From assembly GCF_000350225.1 (NCBI RefSeq), contig NW_005179009.1, forward strand, positions 99,272 through 163,271: a DNA stretch of 64,000 nt, in the 5' to 3' direction. The notes below the pieces were generated by a model. It had not been told where the DNA came from. It was given only the letters and a program-made list of their open reading frames with translations, and searched no databases. Shown piece by piece: positions 42,748 to 51,398 of this stretch (positions are counted from its first letter, which is position 1; each line of letters begins with the position of its first letter). The position numbers were made by a program, and so were the translations under genes. The DNA is from Chondrus crispus (Eukaryota > Rhodophyta > Florideophyceae > Gigartinales > Gigartinaceae).

Positions 42748-43884
42748 ATGACATCTGTTCATCTCTCCCGCCCGCGCGGCCCGTCCTTTCCGGCTTTCGC
42801 CGTCCACCCCTCCACGCACCGCCTGCTGAGCTGGCGCTTCTCATTCTGTGCGTCCACCTCATGCCGCCGCCCCCTTCGCCGGCGTCTGCAGCCGCCCGCG
42901 CCGCGCTCGCACCACTCGCGCATGAATCACGAGACCGTGCAGGACGCCGCGAGCGACACCGACGAGCTGCCGGCATCTTCGCCTGACAAGATGGACGACT
43001 TGATCAACGCTGTCGCCACCCCCCTGCCCAATGCCGCGCCTTCAAAAGCCACCAAGCCGCAATACTCGCAGCGCGCCCGCCTGCGTGAGGAGACCGAGGC
43101 CCCGTTCAGAAAGGCCCGCATGTTTGTGTACGCCGGCTCAGCCGCGTCCGCGGGCGTCGGCGCCTTCATCGCCGGCTTGAGGATCATCGCCGCGCTCATC
43201 GGTGTGTCGGGGACGCAACCCTTGAACGAGACGGTACGTCACAGGTTTGGTGTCATATTCGATGAATTTTGCAGAGGCGCGTGCTGTGAGCTAACACTCG
43301 TGTCACCTCGATTTGCGTTTGACATGTAGGTTCCTAATGTCGGTATCAATCTGGCCGTGATCACGGTGTGCGCTCTATTACTGCGGGCAGAGGTTAAAGC
43401 GGGGGAACGGCGTTTAGAGCGAATGTCTAGAGGGGCCCGAATAGCCAGCCTTCGAGTGCAGGACTCTGTGACGCAACAAGTGCTGCGACTAAAAGACCTA
43501 CGCGGTCGCACGCGAGTAGTTCTAGTTACCGGAACCGAGGACAAGGTGCTGGACGCCATGTCACGTGCGGAGGCTGTCAAGAGTGGCTTGTCAGAGTCAA
43601 ACCTTATCATTGTACCCCACGTTGTCAGCCCCACAAACGCCTCGGAGGAGGCAATGAGGTCGTGGAGAATGCAGCCGTATGCACAGGACGAATGGAACAA
43701 GTGGTATCACGGCGAGCGTGATGTGGCAAGGGCCCGTCTGGGGGCAAAGGCGGAGGAGGTGCTCGTGTTGATTGTTAGGCTTGATGGCAAGGTGGGCGCA
43801 CGTTCTGCAGGAGCACCCGCTTGGCAGAATCTAATCGAAGAAATCTCGAAGATGCCCGCACGAGACCAATACGGGAAACCGTAA
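42748..43884 (+). CDS. LPA1-like photosystem II assembly protein (one intron)
   Basis: Exons 42748-43233 and 43330-43884, 346 residues. The Ser/Arg/Pro-rich first 60 residues look like a plastid transit peptide. The conserved part starts RLREETEAPFRKARMFVYAGSAASAGVGAFIAGLRIIAALIG, given here only to show the first membrane span (about residues 125-150). A second span follows the intron (VGINLAVITVCALLL). The soluble C-terminal part has YAQDEWNKWYHGER and VRLDGKVGARSAGAPAWQNLI, the Trp/Pro-rich ending of the LOW PSII ACCUMULATION 1 family. That family helps D1 insertion into thylakoids. The tetratricopeptide repeats of Arabidopsis LPA1 are not present. Confidence 0.75.
43234..43329 (+). other. 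Spliceosomal intron, 96 bases
   Basis: Donor ACG|GTACGT and acceptor ATGTAG|GTT. The reading phase is kept (codons ACG and GTT are intact). Removing it joins two conserved parts of the LPA1-like protein. It is the only clear intron in the host gene island. Confidence 0.9.
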
Positions 43885-44102
43885 AGGGCCTTCTATGTTT
43901 AAAGCTGATGAGAGCTACGGTAATAGGGCCTAAACCGCCGCTGTATCCATTTTTTGTTGTATAGGACATGAGTTTACAGTTGGGCGCAAGAGGGCGTCCA
44001 AGCAATGAGATATCCAAGCATGTGCCTGTGCAATAAGTCAAGTTTATCAACTCAACAAACACAAACTTTTATTGAAGAGTGTGAGTTGCAGCCTCGGTAG
44101 TG

Positions 44103-46760
44103 TCAGGGCTCCATGCTGGACTTGTCTATGCGATTTGTTGCCCCTCGCGATGAGTCCGCATCATCACATGACAAGTCGCTAGGTAAATCTTCTTCTCGCT
44201 CGTAACTTCCTATGCGACCAGTCTCCCAGATGTCTCGCCCCGTTGTCGTTGGCGTGTGCTGTACCGATGGAAGAGAGCGATTTCCACCAGGAATACGTGA
44301 AAAGCTTCTCGGTGGTGCGTTTTCCGCTTTCTTGCTATAAAATGATGAAAAAGGCCCACCAAATATTCTCGTTCTTGTCGCTAAAGACTGCGGAGTGGAG
44401 TTGTCGAATGGCCTCGGATTTCCCGACTGAGGGGTACCATGCCCATCATCTCGCGAAGACACTCCGTTTCCAGACTTACCCTCACCTCCAAAAGAGCTCC
44501 TGTTATGAGACGAATTGTTGGTCCGATTGGTGAGAAACGATTTTCCGCCGTCTTGCACGACTTTTTTCGGTGTGTTCATCCCCCTGCAGATGCGAGGAGT
44601 TACTAACCCAACAGATGCCCTCATATTTTTGAGAATGTCTCCGAAAAGGTCTGTGTTCTCTCTTTTCATTCCCTCGCGACGATAGCCGGGAGCCTGCCCA
44701 TTTTCAATGTCCCTCAGATTGCTAGCTTGTTCTTTGCTCGCTTCAAATTCAGCTGCTCTTGTTTCAAATTCTTCCTTTTCTGCCTGAATCTTCTTCTCCT
44801 TTCGTTTGTGAATACAGCAGAATGAAATTGCCACTGCGAAAATCGAGAAGATGCACACGGCACATCCAATTAAGGCCAATTGAGCCTTTGATAATAACTC
44901 CTGTCTCACCTGCTCAAGGGAAGGGGCTGCCCAGTATTTATGGCCTCTGGAATCAACTACCCATGGCTCGTATAGAATTTTGACCTTTGTTGCCAGGGCC
45001 GAGCTGATTCCTTGGAGAAACACATCTCCTCTAGTCATGGTCTCCAAAAGAATAAATACTGATTTTGTTTGGTAGTCGCGAGTTTCCAACTGCAACACCA
45101 TCCTCGATAAGCCAATTGGAGCATCGATATCGCATCCAGAAAGACGCAGATCTGAGCAACAAAGAGTAATTTTGACATTTGGCTTTGCGTCCGCAGTTGC
45201 GATGCTAGACTCTATGAACTTCGAGGTAGTCTTAACAGTAGCAGGAGTTATGGAACAATGGGACGAATTATATTTCGCATTGTTGAGAACGAAGACCGCA
45301 TATATAAAAATCTTTCCTTTCTTTGGTGTCGGATTTTGCAGTAGCTTCGGAAGCGGTCTGATATATACCAGCTTGTTCACTTCCTTAGTGTCATTCGTCC
45401 TCACATGGGCATATGAAGAGTTTATCTGGAATACATCGTCATTCACCACCGCTTTCGTTGAAGTTGTGTTGATGACGGACGAAATCTCCTTGGGATTCAG
45501 GGATGGGTTGTCAGCTAACAAGGCAGCAATGGTTCCAACCACATGGGGGCATGCAGCAGAAGTACCACTTAAGTTTCTCATGGCTTTGTTCCCTGTGTGC
45601 CATGCCGACAGAATTTCCTCACCGGGAGCGTAGATATCTATGCAGTTTCCAAAATTCGAGAAACTCGATAGTGTATCACCCTTGTTTATGGAGGCGACGG
45701 TAATCGCCGAAACCTCCGACGCCGGTGAGAAGGCGCAGGTATTAGACATGCTGTTCCCCGCAGCCGTAACAACTGGGATCCCTGCATCTGTTGCTCTTGC
45801 TACCGCCGCGTTGAGTGAAGTAGACCGAGGCGTACTCAGCGACATGGCTATAACTGCCGGGGAGCGACCATTTTTTCGCGCATCGTCGAGGGTCCACTCT
45901 ATTCCTTCGATCAATCTCGCAGTATATCCAATGCCTTTTCTATCCAAGACTCGTACAGAGACAATGACAGCCCTTTTTGCAACGCCGACGCTATTCCCCG
46001 CAATAATTCCAGAAACATGCGTGCCATGCCCGTTTCCATCAACAGGACTGCGAAGCCGGTCAACGATATCAGTCCCGAAAATCGCTCGTCTTGACCCGTC
46101 TTTGTTTTGAAATTCAGAGTGACTAATGCGCACTCCAGAATCAAGAACGTACACATAAACTCCCTGCCCGCCTTTCGAAATAGAATATATATGGTCCAAA
46201 GGCAACTTCCTTTGATCGATGCGATCCAGACCCCAGGGGAGCTGAATTGAAATTTGTGTGGATATAAAACTTGCTTGTATCTCGTACTGCCCTTCTGCCG
46301 ATCCGTAGCCTGTTAGCAAAATGAAGAGTGAATCGTCAGTTGAGACGGAAACTTCCAACGTAGATTGGGACTCGCAGTCGTTGTCATTCATGTCAATTGG
46401 TTTACTTAAGATAAACTCGCCACCCTCATCTGCAACACTGATATCTTTAAAGGCAAATAGAACTGAATCAAACAGAGTAAATTCCGAACATGTTGTCACT
46501 CGCACAATTCTTTCGGCCTTGGTCGAGGCATCAAGATGAGCACTTGGAATGGAAACGTTAAAAAGTACTTGTCCTGCTCTGTAAGTGGAATTAAGCTGAA
46601 CCAGACGCTTAGCTTTCTTGGTTGTTCCTCGAATAGTGGCACCTGGTAAAAGTTGTCGAATGTCTGTTGTATTGAAGGACACGGCATAACAAGAAATGGA
46701 GAAGCATAGAAATAAAAACGTAGACTTCATTAACACGCCGTAGCAGTGCATGGTCTTCAT
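44103..46760 (-). CDS. Membrane-anchored subtilisin-like serine protease (S8)
   Basis: The ATG at 46760 (or 46730) gives a hydrophobic signal peptide (STFLFLCFSISCYAVSF); about 885 residues. A prodomain-like region of about 170 residues precedes the catalytic domain. The triad lies in VYVYVLDSGVRISH (Asp, about 200), GNGHGTHVSGIIAG (His, about 243) and LSGTSAACPHVVG (Ser, about 390), with the oxyanion Asn in VVTAAGNSMSN. The protease core is of proteinase K/subtilase type. One transmembrane helix near residue 630 (LALIGCAVCIFSIFAVAISFC) is followed by a basic stop-transfer and a Ser/Asn-rich cytosolic tail of about 230 residues. It is therefore probably a type I protease of the plasma membrane or secretory pathway. 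Convergent with the LPA1-like gene (218 bases between stops). Confidence 0.92.
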   Translation of the reverse strand: MKTMHCYGVLMKSTFLFLCFSISCYAVSFNTTDIRQLLPGATIRGTTKKAKRLVQLNSTYRAGQVLFNVSIPSAHLDASTKAERIVRVTTCSEFTLFDSVLFAFKDISVADEGGEFILSKPIDMNDNDCESQSTLEVSVSTDDSLFILLTGYGSAEGQYEIQASFISTQISIQLPWGLDRIDQRKLPLDHIYSISKGGQGVYVYVLDSGVRISHSEFQNKDGSRRAIFGTDIVDRLRSPVDGNGHGTHVSGIIAGNSVGVAKRAVIVSVRVLDRKGIGYTARLIEGIEWTLDDARKNGRSPAVIAMSLSTPRSTSLNAAVARATDAGIPVVTAAGNSMSNTCAFSPASEVSAITVASINKGDTLSSFSNFGNCIDIYAPGEEILSAWHTGNKAMRNLSGTSAACPHVVGTIAALLADNPSLNPKEISSVINTTSTKAVVNDDVFQINSSYAHVRTNDTKEVNKLVYIRPLPKLLQNPTPKKGKIFIYAVFVLNNAKYNSSHCSITPATVKTTSKFIESSIATADAKPNVKITLCCSDLRLSGCDIDAPIGLSRMVLQLETRDYQTKSVFILLETMTRGDVFLQGISSALATKVKILYEPWVVDSRGHKYWAAPSLEQVRQELLSKAQLALIGCAVCIFSIFAVAISFCCIHKRKEKKIQAEKEEFETRAAEFEASKEQASNLRDIENGQAPGYRREGMKRENTDLFGDILKNMRASVGLVTPRICRGMNTPKKVVQDGGKSFLTNRTNNSSHNRSSFGGEGKSGNGVSSRDDGHGTPQSGNPRPFDNSTPQSLATRTRIFGGPFSSFYSKKAENAPPRSFSRIPGGNRSLPSVQHTPTTTGRDIWETGRIGSYEREEDLPSDLSCDDADSSRGATNRIDKSSMEP

Positions 46761-47831
46761 TTGGGCTCTGGTGTGAATAAATACTGAGTTGCTCTGAAAA
46801 CAGCTGCAGTTGCCGATGTTGAGTAGGGGTTGCAGGAAGAAAGGAATACAGGGGAGAGATTGTTTTGCCAGAGAGAGAACTGTGGTATGCAGTATATTTA
46901 GATTAACAAGTTTTCTTTTGCTAGGATGGAAAAAGAATTCATCGGAATGCAACTACATGGAAGCGTGGGCTACCATCTCAGGTATTACTTTATTGCTTTG
47001 GCCTTTTACGAGAAATGGTGATTTTCGACCTCATCAATGGGGTGTGATTTCGACTAAGATAGCTTGGCGAATGGTATGCAAAAATAAGAGGGGAGTCTCT
47101 TGAGAGAACAAAAAAATCGAACTAAATCCTTGATGGATCTCGGACAGTTGATGGGGTAATAATTTCGCGAGAGTTGTTGCTTCACGGAAGTTGCTGTGCC
47201 GAAAGTCTAAAAGCTCTGACCAGAGATAAGGCAAAGACCACTGACCTTGACTCGTCTCGCAAAACTCGTGTAGGCGGGAAAACCACTCAAGGGACGGTCG
47301 ACGCTGTGCTGTGACTTTATGCAGACGGACAACCTTTGAGGCAATATCCTGCGATGACTGTTTTCTTCTTCCCGAAGTGGGAGACATGTTTTAAAAATGG
47401 CACTGATTTCCAGTTGAGGACGGCTTTCATCTATGTGGCTTCGAAGTGGGCGCTTTCAAAAATACCTTTGTCAACGTCAACTTTGGCCAGACAAGCAAGG
47501 CTCCTTCAGGTCGTGTATCAAGAAGAGGTCCAACAGGTTGCGGAGAAACTTGCTAAAATATTGAAAAATAAAGACGCTTCGGAATTCGGGTTTTTGTCAG
47601 CCAAGACGGTCTTCTTGCTGGAAGACTTCTGAACCACAGCAATGCGCCTAGGTGCATCGCCGATTTGCCTGTTTTGCTCGTACAAGCTCTTGGTTCGTTT
47701 CTGAGCAGGTATTGTACGCTCTTACGCATCGCGGGTCATCTTCGTTTGTCCCTTTCAGTTGCTCCTCAATTTCGAAGCTAAAAAGGTGTTTCCTTGGAGC
47801 TTTTCTACTGTTGCACTAGCTCGAGACAAAT
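46761..47831. other. Intergenic region with two weak short frames
   Basis: It holds the upstream region of the protease gene and of alpha-SNAP. Two overlapping frames, 47034-47387 on minus (117 codons from an ATG) and 47336-47632 on plus, have unremarkable composition and no motif. The minus one (SRLHEFCETSQGQWSLPYLWSEL) is the better candidate for a small gene. Confidence 0.35.
47034..47387 (-). CDS. Small hypothetical protein, doubtful
   Basis: 117 codons from ATG 47387, basic N-terminus (MSPTSGRRKQSSQDIASK), Trp-containing helical middle. It lies alone in the 1-kb gap between two divergent host genes. No family recognised; it could be chance. Confidence 0.3.
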   Translation of the reverse strand: MSPTSGRRKQSSQDIASKVVRLHKVTAQRRPSLEWFSRLHEFCETSQGQWSLPYLWSELLDFRHSNFREATTLAKLLPHQLSEIHQGFSSIFLFSQETPLLFLHTIRQAILVEITPH

Positions 47832-48740
47832 ATGAACGCCTCGAGGAAGGAAGAAGAGGGGCAGAACTTAATGGAACAAGGTGAGAAGCAATTGCATCAG
47901 AAATCAGGCTTCTTGTCTTTCTTCCTCGGCAAATCTGCCAGCATAGGCAAATCTTCGCCTCAGGAGGAAGCTGCTGAGACATTTGTGAAAGCCGCCAACT
48001 GCTTCAGACTCGTCAAAGCCTGGTCGCAGGCTGGTGCTGCCTTCGAAAAAGCAGCTTCCGCCTATGCTGCTTCTTCTGATATGACGTACGAGGCTGCATC
48101 TAAATATACTGATGCTGCCAAGGCGTACAAGAATTCAGATTCTGGCAAAGCGGTTGCGGCCTACGAGAAGGCCATCGAATTGTACACTGATACCGCGCGG
48201 TTTCAGCAGTGTGCTAGATATAAAAAGGAGATTGCCGAGATGTTCGAGGCAGAGCAGGACATGGAGAAATCGCTGGAGGCATACATAGCAGCAGCGGATT
48301 TTTACGATATGGAAGACGCAAAATCGAACGCCAACTCCATGCGCGTGAAGGTCGCCATGCTTAGCGCTTCGACTGGCAAATTTGCGGAGGCAGCCGATCT
48401 CTACGAGTCTGTGGCTCAAAACGCACTCGCTAATCACATGCTCAAGTATGGCGCCAGAGATCATCTTTTAAGAGCGGGGCTTTGCAGGTTATGTTTAGAT
48501 GATGTCATCGGTGCGCAGAGAGCGATTTCAAAGTATGCAGAAATGGACCCGACTTTCTCCACATCTCGTGAAGGAAAGCTTTTGGAAGCGGTTGTAGCGG
48601 CTGTAGATGAAGCGGATGTGCAAGGTTTCACAAATCATGTCTACGAGTACGACTCGTTGAGCAAGCTTGATGAGTGGAAAACCTCTATTCTTCTCAAGAT
48701 TAAGAACAAAATCAACGCTGAGGATGATGACCTCACATAA
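47832..48740 (+). CDS. Alpha-SNAP (NSF attachment protein)
   Basis: 302 residues, one exon, close to the usual 290-300. The all-helical TPR-like repeats are visible: AAETFVKAANCFRLVKAW, AGAAFEKAASAYAASSD, EAASKYTDAAKAYK, GKAVAAYEKAIELYTD, ARYKKEIAEMFE, EAYIAAADFYDMEDAKS. The N-terminal loop FLSFFLGKS is the membrane-contacting hydrophobic patch of the family. The acidic C-terminus (EDDDLT) should stimulate NSF. It works in the cytosol, bringing NSF to SNARE complexes for disassembly after membrane fusion. Convergent with Nup62, with 89 bases between the two stops. Confidence 0.95.
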   Translation: MNASRKEEEGQNLMEQGEKQLHQKSGFLSFFLGKSASIGKSSPQEEAAETFVKAANCFRLVKAWSQAGAAFEKAASAYAASSDMTYEAASKYTDAAKAYKNSDSGKAVAAYEKAIELYTDTARFQQCARYKKEIAEMFEAEQDMEKSLEAYIAAADFYDMEDAKSNANSMRVKVAMLSASTGKFAEAADLYESVAQNALANHMLKYGARDHLLRAGLCRLCLDDVIGAQRAISKYAEMDPTFSTSREGKLLEAVVAAVDEADVQGFTNHVYEYDSLSKLDEWKTSILLKIKNKINAEDDDLT

Positions 48741-48829
48741 AGGTCTGTTCCCATTAGTTTTAACTAAAATATCTGTAATACACCTTAGCTTGTCATTCAA
48801 CATGGGTAAGTCAGTTGATGCCCAAAGGT

Positions 48830-50947
48830 TTAGTACATGCCAGCAGTTCTTCTCCCGTACATACGCTCCGTTTCCCGTGTGGCAACTTCGCAAGCTCTTT
48901 GTACATCTGTCAGTCTCTTGTGCAGACTGCCGGAAGTCTCATCTAGATACTGCAATGAATCTAAGTGCGCATTCAACACTGAAATAATTTGGGATACCGT
49001 ATCACCAGCTCTGCCCCTTCCAGTCATTTCACTTCCCTTGTTCAGGTCAACCACCAGGTCCCTTATCGTAAGAGCCATAGTATCTAATTCTTCCATCACT
49101 TCGATCGACATCCGATGCATGGATTCACGCTCGATATCGCCTCTCAGTTTTGTGTCACTATGTCCGCCGTGAGGCGAACCTGGTTTTGACGGAGATGAGC
49201 CAATTTTTCTTTCTACATCGATTTGAAGCGTATCCAGTAGAGAATGTAGTTCGTTCTGTTGAGATAAGATGAGGTCCAAATTATCGTTGAGTTCCTTGTG
49301 TGCGATTTGGACCGATTGGGCGTCGCGATTTAGCGAGTTGATTTTGTCTTCATTCGAAACAATCGCACGATCCCATTTTGAAACCATTCGTGCGCCTTTC
49401 TGAAACTGGGTCGCAAGATCTGTGACTTCCTCGGTCCACTTGTTCACAACTTCGTCCAAGCTAAGATCTTTTATGTCTGAAGGAATCGCTGCGGCGGAAG
49501 TGGATGTTGCAGCTCCGGATGATGCCGTCGATGCCAAAACTCCCGCGGAAGCCGTCGCCACAACTGCAGCAGAACTAGCTCCTGTCACACCAAAGCTAGC
49601 GGTTGCCAATGCTCCCCCTGAAGTTTGCGACGTCCCTGCCCCGGTTGCGTCTTTAGCGGCGCCCTTTCCAATCGCTGACAGTGCCCCAGACCCAGTTGCG
49701 TTTCCTGCTGATGAAGCTCCAAAAGAGGCGCCGCTGGTGCTACCTAGCCCGAAACTAGGAGCACTGGCTGAGCCTGACGCGCTTGCCGCAGAGGCAGGGG
49801 CCCCTGACAAGAACCCGGTTGGAGCCTTGCTTGAAGTTCCACCTGGCGCGTCAACCCCTTCTGCACTAGTGCTTGCTCTCTTTTCCCCTGCGGATGCGAC
49901 TCCGGTGGAAGCTGGAACTCCAGACAGCCCTGGTCCAGATGCTGCGCTCGCCGTAGAGGGTGCCGCGAGACCAAATGACACAGATTGTACGGACCCGCTA
50001 GATGATGCAGCAACGGCGGCGGCCGCCTTGAAGCCACCTGGTACCACCGCTGCCCCTGCGTTTGCCCCAGCCGCCATCGAAGCGCTGTTTGCTGAAGGAA
50101 AAGACAATGAGAATGCTGCTGCTGTCGGTTTCTTACCTTGCGACTGCGCGAGGGTCGAGTTTGAGAATGCCGGGGCTGGAGCAGACTTTGCCGAGGCAAT
50201 ACTTGCGCCAAGGAGAGAGCCAACTAACGATGCAGCTGTGGTGGGAGTGGCGAACGATGATACTTGACCTGTGCCGCTTGCTGGGGCAGTAGAAAGATTA
50301 AAGTTGTACCCGGATGATGCCGCCGGTTGAGAAGCAACACCGAAGAGCGACGCACCCGCAACGGCTGCGGCCGGCTTCGACGCATTGAGGCTGGCTGCTG
50401 CTGTTGTAGCTGAGGGCATTCCAAGTCCGAGTGATGCGCCCGGCTGGGACGCCGGAGCCGCGAGAGGAGCGCCGAAGAGTGAGGACTGAGAACTAGGCGT
50501 TCCGAAGAGACTTGCGCTCCCGGCTGACGGGGGACCGAAGAGACCAGCAGTAGAGGATGCCGTAGCCGATTGCGGCGCCGCAAATCCGGTCGTAGCAGCG
50601 GTCGGTTGGGCACTACCGAAAGTCGATGCTGTCGCAGACTGCGTCGCACCAAAGCCCGTCGCGGGGGTGGAGGCCACGGGCGGTTTCGATTGGGCAGCTC
50701 CGAAACCGGTTCCTGCTACGCCGAAGAGATTCGTGCCGCCCGTGGCTGGGGCGCCGAACAGGCTCTGTGATGAGGCGCCGCCGAACGAGGCCACTCCGAA
50801 CAACGATGGACCCGAGGAGGCGAAGGTCGGGCCTCCGAAAGAGGGTACCGAACCGGCCGGAACGGCGGAGTCTGTGGGCGCGCCGAAGAGAGATGAACTC
50901 GACTGGCCGAAGCCAGCCGAGCTCGTACCTGCGCCTGAGAATGACAT
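48830..50947 (-). CDS. Nucleoporin Nup62/Nsp1 homologue
   Basis: 705 residues, one exon, ATG at 50947. Residues 1-480 are a Gly/Ala/Ser/Phe-rich low-complexity domain with many FG and FGAP/LFG dipeptides (SLFGAPTDS, GPSLFGVASFGG, TGFGATQSA). It forms the permeability barrier of the nuclear pore. Residues about 490-705 are the Nsp1/Nup62 coiled-coil domain: LSLDEVVNKWTEEVTDLATQ, IVSNEDKINSLNRDAQSV, LILSQQNELHSLLDTLQI and a last helix LTDVQRACEVATRETERMYG. It should assemble with Nup54 and Nup58 in the central channel. The alanine content of the FG part is high. The antisense frame over it is a shadow. Confidence 0.94.
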   Translation of the reverse strand: MSFSGAGTSSAGFGQSSSSLFGAPTDSAVPAGSVPSFGGPTFASSGPSLFGVASFGGASSQSLFGAPATGGTNLFGVAGTGFGAAQSKPPVASTPATGFGATQSATASTFGSAQPTAATTGFAAPQSATASSTAGLFGPPSAGSASLFGTPSSQSSLFGAPLAAPASQPGASLGLGMPSATTAAASLNASKPAAAVAGASLFGVASQPAASSGYNFNLSTAPASGTGQVSSFATPTTAASLVGSLLGASIASAKSAPAPAFSNSTLAQSQGKKPTAAAFSLSFPSANSASMAAGANAGAAVVPGGFKAAAAVAASSSGSVQSVSFGLAAPSTASAASGPGLSGVPASTGVASAGEKRASTSAEGVDAPGGTSSKAPTGFLSGAPASAASASGSASAPSFGLGSTSGASFGASSAGNATGSGALSAIGKGAAKDATGAGTSQTSGGALATASFGVTGASSAAVVATASAGVLASTASSGAATSTSAAAIPSDIKDLSLDEVVNKWTEEVTDLATQFQKGARMVSKWDRAIVSNEDKINSLNRDAQSVQIAHKELNDNLDLILSQQNELHSLLDTLQIDVERKIGSSPSKPGSPHGGHSDTKLRGDIERESMHRMSIEVMEELDTMALTIRDLVVDLNKGSEMTGRGRAGDTVSQIISVLNAHLDSLQYLDETSGSLHKRLTDVQRACEVATRETERMYGRRTAGMY

Positions 50948-51398
50948 CTCTCCCGGTCGGGGTCGCTACAGGCGACGATCACCGTGGTTGAGGGGTGAAC
51001 GTGGAGCGGTAGTGCGCCGGTCTGGAGTCGGAGTCTGGTGTCGGACGATCGTGGGGGTCACGCTGTACAGAAGTGTGGATCAAAAAATGGCTGGATTACA
51101 AAGACTTTCCCTCCAAAATATCTATGCCACAGCCGCAAGGCCGTTTTACGCTTGTTCAGAGAATGGGAACGAGAGGCACCAACTATTTACAAGGCTGAAG
51201 GTCATGTCTCGTAGTGATAGCTCTCAGGGAGTTTGGTACCTTGGAAATGACAAGCTCAAATATGTCAACGGCTCCTCTATCAAGCGGCTGAACCTAGTTT
51301 TTCTTAGAACGACAGGGCTGAATCGCGCTTTCAAAAATCTGCTAGCAATACAACCGCCTCACTAGCTTCGACTTACCATCTCTCTAGGGGCCGTTGAA
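50948..51398. other. Intergenic region, promoter of the Nup62 gene
   Basis: No gene supported. It lies between the Nup62 start and the RFC1 stop, both on the minus strand. Confidence 0.6.

Noticed and set aside
46761..46953. Longer N-terminus for the subtilase (start near 46952)
   Set aside because: That start codon is TTG; the ATG at 46760 directly precedes a signal peptide.
49422..50267. 281-codon plus-strand frame over the Nup62 gene
   Set aside because: Mirror of the repetitive FG region (Ala/Pro-rich) with no independent support.
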